Shown: in pieces, positions 49,801 through 59,708 of the stretch
Layout: the number at the start of each line of letters is the position of its first letter
Numbering within the stretch: the first letter of the stretch is position 1
Assembly (NCBI GenBank): GCA_963920525.1
Contig: OY986438.1
Coordinates: 216,621,396-216,685,395 of the forward strand
Direction of reading: 5' to 3'
Length of the DNA stretch: 64,000 bases
DNA from: Dichetophora obliterata
Lineage: Eukaryota > Arthropoda > Insecta > Diptera > Sciomyzidae
Notes under the pieces: model-generated
What the model was told of the DNA's origin: nothing
The model's database searches: none
The model's input: only the letters and a program-made list of their open reading frames with translations
Program-made: the position numbers and the translations under genes

Positions 49801-51950
49801 TGACAAAAACAGTAAAATAATTTTTGCGCTTAGCTGGAAGAATTTTTGCAAATAAATGCTATGTCATATGAAAGGTAGTCAGATTTGCTGTTTTTAATTG
49901 ATTTCATTTTTACAACAACAACAATTTTTGAGTAATTTCTTGAGTAAAAAGTCAATGTTTTATTAATAGTCTGGTATGAAAAAATAGATTTTTAGCCATA
50001 ACTTTTGATTGGAAAGAGATATTGGGGTAATTTTTTCACAGAAATTATTTTTGAGACTTGAATTTTTTGTAAAAAATATAAAAACAACATTTTGGAAAAA
50101 TAAATTACGCGAAAAAAATCAAAATGGGTACCCTTGTTGTTTTGATGACAAAAACAGTAAAATAATTTTTGCGCTTAGCTGGAAGAATTTTTGCAAATAA
50201 ATGCTATGTCATATGAAAGGTAGTCAGATTTGCTGTTTTTAATTGATTTCATTTTTACAACAACAACAATTTTTGAGTAATTTCTTGAGTAAAAAGTCAA
50301 TATTTTGGACCTTTTTTGGCATACTCATAAAACATATATACACTGACTTAACGGTACAGTTCAACTTATTTTTGTGAAGTGATTTTATTGAACTTTTGAA
50401 CAAAAAAAATTTGAATGAAATATATTAATGGACAAAGTAGATTACTATAAGGAAGATTTTATACAAACCAAAATGTTTGTAAATTACTCTAGACACAAAA
50501 CTGCATTCTGAGATAAATGGGGGACGTTCAAACTATATAGAGAATTTTAACACAAAACTAAGTTTTATTCATAGTCTGGTATGAAAAAATAGATTTTTAG
50601 CCATAACTTTTGATTGGAAAGAGATATTGGGGTAATTTTTTCACAGAAATTATTTTTGAGACTTGAATTTTTTGTAAAAAATATAAAAACAACATTTTGG
50701 AAAAAATAAATTTCGCGAAAAAAATCAAAGGGGGTACGTACCCTTGTTGTTTTGATGACAAAAACAGTATAATAATTTTTGCGCTTAGCTGGAAGAATTT
50801 TTGCAAATAAATGCTATGTCATATGAAAGGTAGTCAGATTTGCTGTTTTTAATTGATTTCATTTTTACAACAACAACCATTTTTGAGTAATTTCTTGAGT
50901 AAAAAGTCAATGTTTTATTAAAAGTCTGGTATGAAAAAATAGATTTTTAGCCATAACTTTTGATTGGAAAGAGATATTGGGGTAATTTTTTCACAGAAAT
51001 TATTTTTGAGACTTGAATTTTTTGTAAAAAATATAAAAACAACATTTTGGAAAAATAAATTACGCGAAAAAAATCAAAATGGGTACCCTTGTTGTTTTGA
51101 TGACAAAAACAGTAAAATAATTTTTGCGCTTAGCTGGAAGAATTTTTGCAAATAAATGCTATGTCATATGAAAGGTAGTCAGATTTGCTGTTTTTAATTG
51201 ATTTCATTTTTACAACAACAACAATTTTTGAGTAATTTCTTGAGTAAAAAGTCAATATTTTGGACCTTTTTTGGCATACTCATAAAACATATATACACTG
51301 ACTTAACGGTACAGTTCAACTTATTTTTGTGAAGTGATTTTATTGAACTTTTGAACAAAAAAAATTTGAATGAAATATATTAATGGACTAATTAGATTAC
51401 TATAAGGAAGATTTTATACAAACCAAAATGTTTGTAAATTACTCTAGACACAAAACTGCATTCTGAGATAAATGGGGGACGTTCAAACTATATAGAGAAT
51501 TTTAACACAAAACTAAGTTTTATTCATAGTCTGGTATGAAAAAATAGATTTTTAGCCATAACTTTTGATTGGAAAGAGATATTGGGGTAATTTTTTCACA
51601 GAAATTATTTTTGAGACTTGAATTTTTTGTAAAAAATATAAAAACAACATTTTGGAAAAAATAAATTTCGCGAAAAAAATCAAAGGGGGTACGTACCCTT
51701 GTTGTTTTGATGACAAAAACAGTATAATAATTTTTGCGCTTAGCTGGAAGAATTTTTGCAAATAAATGCTATGTCATATGAAAGGTAGTCAGATTTGCTG
51801 TTTTTAATTGATTTCATTTTTACAACAACAACCATTTTTGAGTAATTTCTTGAGTAAAAAGTCAATGTTTTATTAAAAGTCTGGTATGAAAAAATAGATT
51901 TTTAGCCATAACTTTTGATTGGAAAGAGATATTGGGGTAATTTTTTCACA
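43820..51950 (+). repeat. Zone 6: ~950-bp repeats with a ~345-bp truncated module
   Basis: A second joint, GTCAATGTTTTATTAATAG (or TTAAAAG), skips from the GTCAATATTTTGG site to the GTTTTATTAATAGTCTGG site of the next unit. I find it at about 44295, 45249, 48400, 49957, 50912 and 51867, with start spacings 954, 950, 954, 949 and 955. Most modules here read AAATTACGCGAA and AAAATGGGTACCC in place of the usual TTTCGCGAA and AAAGGGGGTACCC. Three monomers carry GGGGGTACGTACCC (46631, 50732, 51687). Plain monomers (45724, 46330, 48879) are interspersed, and a 0.38-kb remnant lies at 46940-47318. Confidence 0.85.
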
Positions 51951-54900
51951 GAAATTATTTTTGAGACTTGAATTTTTCGTAAAAAATATAAAAACAACAT
52001 TTTGGAAAAAATAAATTTCGCGAAAAAAATCAAAGGGGGTACCCTTGTTGTTTTGATGACAAAAACAGTAAAATAATTTTTGCGCTTAGCTGGAAGAATT
52101 TTTGTAAATAAATGCTATGTCATATGAAAGGTAATCAGATTTGCTGTTTTAAATTGATTTCATTTTTACAACAACAACAATTTTTGAGTAATTTCTTGAG
52201 TAAAAAGTCAATATTTTTGAGACTTGAATTTTTTGTAAAAAATATAAAAACAACATTTTGGAAAAAATAAATTTCGCGAAAAAAATCAAAGGGGGTACCC
52301 CTTGTTGTTTTGATGACAAAAACAGTAAAATAATTTTTGCGCTTAGCTGGAAGAATTTTTGCAAATAAATGCTATGTCATATGAAAGGTAGTCAGATTTG
52401 CTGTTTTTAATTGATTTCATTTTTACAACAACAACAATTTGAAAAAAATTGTTAAATAAATTTTAAAAAATATAAAAACAACATTTTGGAAAAAATAAAT
52501 TTCGCGAAAAAAATCAAAGGGGGTACCCTTGTTGTTTTGATGACAAAAACAGTAATATAATTTTTGCGCTTAGCTGGAAGAATTTTTGCAAATAAATGCT
52601 ATGTCATATGAAAGGTAGTCAGATTTGCTGTTTTTAATTGATTTCATTTTTACAACAACAACAATTTTTGAGTAATTTCTTGAGTAAAAAGTCAATATTT
52701 TGGACCTTTTTTGGCATACTCATAAAACATATATACACTGACTTAACGGTACAGTTCAACTTATATTTATGAAGTGATTTTATTGAACTTTTGAACAAAA
52801 AAAATTTGAATGAAATATATTAATGGACTAAGTAGATTACTATAAGGAAGATTTTATACAAACCAAAATGTTTGTAAATTACTCTAGACACAAAACTGCA
52901 TTCTGAGATAAATGGGGGACGTTCAAACTATATAGAGAATTTTAACATAAAACTAAGTTTTATTAATAGTCTGGTATGAAAAAATAGATTTTTAGCCATA
53001 ACTTTTGATTGGAAAGAGATATTGGGGTAATTTTTTACCACAGAAATTATTTTTGAGACTTGAATTTTTTGTAAAAAATATAAAAACAACATTTTGGAAA
53101 AAATAAATTTCGCGAAAAAAATCAAAGGGGGTACCCTTGTTGTTTTGATGACAAAAACAGTAAAATAATTTTTGCGCTTAGCTGGAAGAATTTTTGCAAA
53201 TAAATGCTATGTCATATGAAAGGTAGTCAGATTTGCTGTTTTTAATTGATTTCATTTTTACAACAACAATTTTTGAGTAATTTCTTGAGTAAAAAGTCAA
53301 TATTTTGGACCTTTTTTGGCATACTCATAAAACATATATACACTGACTTAACGGTACAGTTCAACTTATTTTTGTGAAGTGATTTTATTGAACTTTTGAA
53401 CAAAAAAAACTTGAATGAAATATATTAATGGACTAAGTAGATTACTATAAGGAAGATTTTATACAAGCCAAAATGTTTGTAAATTACTCTATACACAAAA
53501 CTGCATTCTGAGATAAATGGGAGACGTTCAAACTATATAGAGAATTTTAACACAAAACTAAATTTTATTAATAGTCTGATATGAAAAAATAGATTTTTAG
53601 CCATAACTTTTGATTGGAAAGAGATATTGGGGTAATTTTTTACCACAGAAATTATTTTTGAGACTTGAATTTTTTGTAAAAAATATAAAAACAACATTTT
53701 GGAAAAAATAAATTTCGCGAAAAAAATCAAAGGGGGTACCCTTGTTGTTTTGATGACAAAAACAGTAAAATAATTTTTGCGCTTAGCTGGAAGAATTTTT
53801 GCAAATAAATGCTATGTCATATGAAAGGTAGTCAGATTTGCTGTTTTTAATTGATTTCATTTTTACAACAACAACAATTTTTGAGTAATTTCTTGAGTAA
53901 AAAGTCAATATTTTTGAGACTTGAATTTTTTGTAAAAAATATAAAAACAACATTTTGGAAAAAATAAATTTCGCGAAAAAAATCAAAGGGGGTACCCTTG
54001 TTGTTTTGATGACAAAAACAGTAAAATAATTTTTGCGCTTAGCTGGAAGAATTTTTGCAAATAAATGCTATGTCATATGAAAGGTAGTCAGATTTGCTGT
54101 TTTTAACTGATTTCATTTTTACAACAACAACAATTTTTGAGTAATTTCTTGAGTAAAAAGTCAATATTTTGGACCTTTTTTGGCATACTCATAAAACATA
54201 TATTCACTGACTTAACGGTACAGTTCAACTTATTTTTGTGAAGTGATTTTATTGAACTTTTGAACAAAAAAATTTGAATGAAATATATTAATGGACTAAG
54301 TAGATTACCATAAGGAAGATTTTATACAAACCAAAATGTTTGTAAATTACTCTAGACACAAAACTGCATTCTGAGATAAATGGGGGACGTTCAAACCATA
54401 TAGAGAATTTTAACACAAAACTAAGTTTTATTAATAGTCTGGTATGAAAAAATAGATTTTTAGCCATAACTTTTGATTGGAAAGAGATATTGGGGTAATT
54501 TTTTCACAGAAATTATTTTTGAGACTTGAATTTTTCGTAAAAAATATAAAAACAACATTTTGGAAAAAATAAATTTCGCGAAAAAAATCAAAGGGGGTAC
54601 CCTTGTTGTTTTGATGACAAAAACAGTAAAATAATTTTTGCGCTTAGCTGGAAGAATTTTTGCAAATAAATGCTATGTCATATGAAAGGTAGTCAGATTT
54701 GCTGTTTTTAATTGATTTCATTTTTACAACAACAACAATTTTTGAGTAATTTCTTGAGTAAAAAGTCAATATTTTTGAGACTTGAATTTTTTGTAAAAAA
54801 TATAAAAACAACATTTTGGAAAAAATAAATTTCGCGAAAAAAATCAAAGGGGGTACCCCTTGTTGTTTTGATGACAAAAACAGTAAAATAATTTTTGCGC

Positions 54901-56626
54901 TTAGCTGGAAGAATTTTTGCAAATAAATGCTATGTCATATGAAAGGTAGTCAGATTTGCTGTTTTTAATTGATTTCATTTTTACAACAACAACAATTTTT
55001 GAGTAATTTCTTGAGTAAAAAGTCAATATTTTGGACCTTTTTTGGCATACTCATAAAACATATATACACTGACTTAACGGTACAGTTCAACTTATTTTTG
55101 TGAAGTGATTTTATTGAACTTTTGAACAAAAAAAATTTGAATGAAATATATTAATGGACTAAGTAGATTACTATAAGGAAGATTTTATACAAACCAAAAT
55201 GTTTGTAAATTACTCTAGACACAAAACTGCATTCTGAGATAAATGGGGGACGTTCAAACCATATAGAGAATTTTAACACAAAACTAAGTTTTATTAATAG
55301 TCTGGTATGAAAAAATAGATTTTTAGCCATAACTTTTGATTGGAAAGAGATATTGGGGTAATTTTTTTACAGAAATTATTTTTGAGACTTGAATTTTTTG
55401 TAAAAAATATAAAAACAACATTTTGGAAAAAATAAATTTCGCGAAAAAAATCAAAGGGGGTACCCTTGTTGTTTTGATGACAAAAACAGTAAAATAATTT
55501 TTGCGCTTAGCTGGAAGAATTTTTGCAAATAAATGCTATGTCATATGAAAGGTAGTCAGATTTGCTGTTTTTAATTGATTTCATTTTTACAACAACAACA
55601 ATTTTTGAGTAATTTCTTGAGTAAAAAGTCAATATTTTTGAGACTTGAATTTTTTGTAAAAAATATAAAAACAACATTTTGGAAAAAATAAATTTCGCGA
55701 AAAAAATCAAAGGGGGTACCCCTTGTTGTTTTGATGACAAAAACAGTAAAATAATTTTTGCGCTTAGCTGGAAGAATTTTTGCAAATAAATGCTATGTCA
55801 TATGAAAGGTAGTCAGATTTGCTGTTTTTAATTGATTTCATTTTTACAACAACAACAATTTTTGAGTAATTTCTTGAGTAAAAAGTCAATATTTTGGACC
55901 TTTTTTGGCATACTCATAAAACATATATACACTGACTTAACGGTACAGTTCAACTTATTTTTGTGAATTGATTTTATTGAACTTTTGAACAAAAAAAATT
56001 TGAATGAAATATATTAATGGACTAAGTAGATTACTATAAGGAAGATTTTATACAAACCAAAATGTTTGTAAATTACTCTAGACACAAAACTGCATTCTGA
56101 GATAAATGGGGGACGTTCAAACTATATAGAGAATTTTAACACAAAACTAAGTTTTATTAATAGTCTGGTATGAAAAAATATATTTTTAGCCATAACTTTT
56201 GATTGGAAAGAGATATTGGGGTAATTTTTTCACAGAAATTATTTTTGAGACTTGAATTTTTTGTAAAAAATATAAAAACAACATTTTGGAAAAAATAAAT
56301 TTCGCGAAAAAAATCAAAGGGGGTACCTTTGTTGTTTTGATGACAAAAACAGTAAAATAATTTTTGCGCTTAGCTGGAAGAATTTTTGCAAATAAATGCT
56401 ATGTCATATGAAAGGTAGTCAGATTTGCTGTTTTTAATTGATTTCATTTTTACAACAACAACAATTTTTGAGTAATTTCTTGAGTAAAAAGTCAATATTT
56501 TGGACCTTTTTTGGTATACTCATAAAACATATATACACTGACTTAACGGTACAGTTCAACTTATTTTTGTGAATTGATTTTATTGAACTTTTGAACAAAA
56601 AAAATTTGAATGAAATATATTAATGG
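51950..56626 (+). repeat. Zone 7: 863-bp repeats with a ~257-bp truncated module
   Basis: A third joint, GTCAATATTTTTGAGACTTG, fuses the GTCAATATTTTGG site to the TTATTTTTGAGACTTG site. It occurs at about 52215, 53910, 54772 and 55634, and once more beyond the insertion at about 61095. Starts 53432, 54295, 55158 and 56021 are spaced exactly 863 bp apart three times. TTTTTTACCACAG appears in monomers 52827, 53432 and 56627. The fused frame of 92 codons on the minus strand (54644-54922, 55507-55785) is a by-product of the fusion. Confidence 0.87.
52433..52470. other. One-off junction with an 8-bp hairpin
   Basis: The satellite breaks after the CAA run and shows AACAATTT, GAAAA, AAATTGTT (52433-52453), then a short A/T filler before rejoining at TAAAAAATATAAAAACAAC. 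The second arm is the exact inverted copy of the first, which looks like snap-back templated DNA at a repair joint. It was not seen elsewhere in the window. Confidence 0.7.
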
Positions 56627-58065
56627 ACTAAGTAGATTACTATAAGGAAGATTTTATACAAACCAAAATGTTTGTAAATTACTCTATACACAAAACTGCA
56701 TTCTGAGATAAATGGGAGACGTTCAAACTATATAGAGAATTTTAACACAAAACTAAGTTTTATTAATAGTCTGATATGAAAAAATAGATTTTTAGCCATA
56801 ACTTTTGATTGGAAAGAGATATTGGGGTAATTTTTTACCACAGAAATTATTTTTGAGACTTGAATTTTTTGTAAAAAATATAAAAACAACATTTTGGAAA
56901 AAATAAATTTCGCGAAAAAAATCAAAGGGGGTACCCTTGTTGTTTTGATGACAAAAACAGTAAAATAATTTTTGCGCTTAGCTGGAAGAATTTTTGCAAA
57001 TAAATGCTATGTCATATGAAAGGTAGTCAGATTTGCTGTTTTTAATTGATTTCATTTTTACAACAACAACAATTTTTGAGTAATTTCTTGAGTAAAAAGT
57101 CAATATTTTGGACCTTTTTTGGCATACTCATAAAACATATATACACTGACTTAACGGTACAGTTCAACTTATTTTTGAATGAAATATATTAATGGACTAA
57201 GTAGATTACTATAATGAAGATTTTATACAAACCAAAATGTTTGTAAATTACTCTAGACACAAAACTGCATTCTGAGATAAATGGGGGACGTTCAAACTAT
57301 ATAGAGAATTTTAACACAAAACTAAGTTTTATTAATAGTCTGGTATGAAAAAATAGATTTTTAGCCATAACTTTTGATTGGAAAGAGATATTGGGGTAAT
57401 TTTTTCACAGAAATTATTTTTGAGACTTGAATTTTTTGTAAAAAATATAAAAACAACATTTTGGAAAAAATAAATTTCGCGAAAAAAATCAAAGGGGGTA
57501 CCCTTGTTGTTTTGATGACAAAAACAGTAAAATAATTTTTGCGCTTAGCTGGAAGAATTTTTGCAAATAAATGCTATGTCATATGAAAGGTAGTCAGATT
57601 TGCTGTTTTTAATTGATTTCATTTTTACAACAACAACAATTTTTGAGTAATTTCTTGAGTAAAAAGTCAATATTTTGGACCTTTTTGGCATACTCATAAA
57701 ACATATATACACTGACTTAACGGTACAGTTCAACTTATTTTTGAATGAAATATATTAATGGACTAAGTAGATTACTATAATGAAGATTTTATACAAACCA
57801 AAATGTTTGTAAATTACTCTAGACACAAAACTGCATTCTGAGATAAATGGGGGACGTTCAAACTATATAGAGAATTTTAACACAAAACTAAGTTTTATTA
57901 ATAGTCTGGTATGAAAAAATAGATTTTTAGCCATAACTTTTGATTGGAAAGAGATATTGGGGTAATTTTTTCACAGAAATTATTTTTGAGACTTTAATTT
58001 TTTTTAAAAAATTAAAAAACAACATTTTGGAAAAAATAAATTTCGCGAAAAAAATCAAAGGGGGT
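56627..58065 (+). repeat. Zone 8: monomers with a 37-bp deletion, up to the insertion
   Basis: Monomer 56627 (569 bp) and 57196 (566 bp) join TTATTTTTG directly to GAATGAAATA, omitting the TGAAGTGATTTTATTGAAC segment and the A-run after it. The same joint recurs at about 61416. The last monomer (57762) is cut at 58065 within AAAGGGGGT, i.e. at the GGGTACCC palindrome. Confidence 0.85.
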
Positions 58066-58531
58066 TGATAATTTGATTAATCGTGTTAACGCAAAACATT
58101 TTGGTTAACGTTATACGTTTGATACTATCATTTTCGATTTTATCATCTCTATTGCAATTACCATTATAGTTTTATAGGTACTAAAGCCAAAAATTGATAA
58201 ACTTTCGAAAGAATTCTGTGTGTGTGAAATAAAGGAAAGGAAAACGAAATACATATTTCTATTTTTATAATACTAAACCTTTAAAAAAACAGGAATACTT
58301 TGTTTTGCAGTTTTAAAAAAATGTACATTGTAGGTGCATACTATTTTGAGTGTGTACGGAAATACTTTTATTATAAAAAATAAAATAAAAAATTATCTCT
58401 TTTATTATTATAATAAACTTTAATTAATTATTAAAACTTTAATATTCAAATAATACTTTTTTTTACTAGTAGTAATTTTAATAAAAAAAAAATCATTTGT
58501 AAAAACTTAAATTTTCATATTAATAACCAGT

Positions 58532-58580
58532 TTCGGTTTCGGCCGAATATTATAAAATGGCTAAATATTCGGTTTCGGCC
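58532..58580. repeat. TTCGGTTTCGGCC direct repeats with inverted core
   Basis: TTCGGTTTCGGCC occurs at 58532-58544 and 58568-58580. Between and overlapping them, CCGAATATT (58543-58551) and AATATTCGG (58564-58572) are inverted copies. This is the most GC-rich and structured stretch of the insert and could be a protein-binding or subterminal transposon motif. No family is assigned. Confidence 0.65.
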
Positions 58581-58925
58581 AAAATTCCAGTTTCAGTTGG
58601 ACACTATTTATTTTAGTTAATCTTATATATATTACGCAAACACAAATTTTGTCCGTCATAAGGCTTTTTAAGTACAAGTGCAATCTTGAAAAATTTAGTA
58701 TGGTTTGGTAGGTTTAGACCTGTAGATGTGCAAACTGGACTATTTATTTCTTAAAAATTTATATGTTTTAAGTTATAGCGAGTTAAAGTTTGCATATAAT
58801 TGTTGTAGCTATGTTGCTTTTTCTCTTCTTAATTTCAGCATATGCCTAAAAATATGTGAGGTATTTAGCGCCACCTATAGGCTAATAGCTATGAAACTGT
58901 TATACTGACGAATAATCTTTTATAA

Positions 58926-59308
58926 TTTCACAGTTAAACTATGAATTGATATATTCAATATCAAAGTGATACTGGAATGATTTCTTACAGTTGAAAAGAT
59001 ATATCTAAGCTGTTGGTCGGAAAATTTTTTAATTTTTAAACAGGAACACAAAAATTTAATAAGAAATTGGAAACTGGTAATGAAACATTTTTGATCAAGA
59101 ATTTTTCAACTGGATATCAAGAAATATTCTTACTACTGTATATTTAAATTAAATTTGGGTATGAGATTAAATATGCTAACATTATATCGTCGTTGTTGCA
59201 ATAACGCGTATATTGCAAAAAGACCAAAATTAATTTCATTTTAATTTTGATCAGTTGGAACTCTATTCAATAGCTTAAAATAAAATCTAGGTATGTGTGA
59301 TTTTGGCG
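58926..59308 (+). repeat. 383-bp direct repeat, copy 1
   Basis: Starts TTTCACAGTTAAACTATGAA and ends ATTTTGGCG. Identical by eye to 59324-59706 except one base near the end (GTATGTGTG against GTATATGTG). It contains an 8-bp-arm hairpin, TTGCAATA (59196-59203) and TATTGCAA (59211-59218), around ACGCGTA. Confidence 0.92.
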
Positions 59309-59323
59309 TTTTAACGCCACACG

Positions 59324-59706
59324 TTTCACAGTTAAACTATGAATTGATATATTCAATATCAAAGTGATACTGGAATGATTTCTTACAGTTGAAAAGATAT
59401 ATCTAAGCTGTTGGTCGGAAAATTTTTTAATTTTTAAACAGGAACACAAAAATTTAATAAGAAATTGGAAACTGGTAATGAAACATTTTTGATCAAGAAT
59501 TTTTCAACTGGATATCAAGAAATATTCTTACTACTGTATATTTAAATTAAATTTGGGTATGAGATTAAATATGCTAACATTATATCGTCGTTGTTGCAAT
59601 AACGCGTATATTGCAAAAAGACCAAAATTAATTTCATTTTAATTTTGATCAGTTGGAACTCTATTCAATAGCTTAAAATAAAATCTAGGTATATGTGATT
59701 TTGGCG
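59324..59706 (+). repeat. 383-bp direct repeat, copy 2
   Basis: Second copy at an offset of 398 bp. The 15-bp spacer between the copies (59309-59323) forms, with the end of copy 1, the small inverted repeat TGGCGTT-TT-AACGCCA. The satellite resumes within a few bases of the end of this copy, so the copy end coincides with the insertion end. Confidence 0.92.
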
Positions 59707-59708
59707 AT

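Larger units (their letters stand above)
7246..58065 (+). repeat. Satellite DNA array, ~606-bp monomer, 77 monomer starts
   Basis: From 7246 the sequence is a head-to-tail tandem array in one orientation. Taking ACTAAGTAGATTACTATAA as the monomer start, I find starts at 7246, 7853, 8459, 9068, 9670, 10273, 10881, 11485, 12088, 12697 and so on to 57762, 77 in all. Most spacings are 602-612 bp; exceptions mark deletions or extra partial monomers. Monomers differ by only a few substitutions and short indels by eye. No monomer carries a convincing gene; the open frames of 60-92 codons recur because the sequence recurs. Array size and homogeneity fit pericentromeric, centromeric or sex-chromosome heterochromatin, but the sequence alone cannot say which. 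Confidence 0.98.
58066..59708. mobile_element. 1.64-kb non-satellite insertion in the array
   Basis: The satellite stops at ...CAAAGGGGGT and resumes at TGTTGTTTTGATGAC, which in an intact monomer is only about seven bases further on, so the DNA between was inserted almost without loss of satellite. The insert is AT-rich, with no recognised gene and no convincing terminal inverted repeats or target duplication. Its right half is a 383-bp unit present twice. It could be a fragment of an unknown element or host DNA carried in by break repair. Short frames (58726-58908 plus strand, 59267-59449 minus strand) show no features. Confidence 0.7.

Noticed and set aside
7246..58065. CRISPR-like or other prokaryotic repeat-spacer array
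   Set aside because: The repeats are ~606 bp, contiguous and without unique spacers, and the flanks contain eukaryotic transposons.
7246..58065. Claim that this is the functional centromere
   Set aside because: Array size and homogeneity are compatible, but there is no sequence-only test, and no CENP-B-box-like motif was identified.
58066..59708. Calling the insert a standard DNA transposon or LTR retrotransposon
   Set aside because: The ends are not inverted repeats, no target duplication is visible, and the 383-bp direct repeats are adjacent with a 15-bp spacer rather than bracketing an internal region. It could be a collapsed repeat, but nothing supports that directly.
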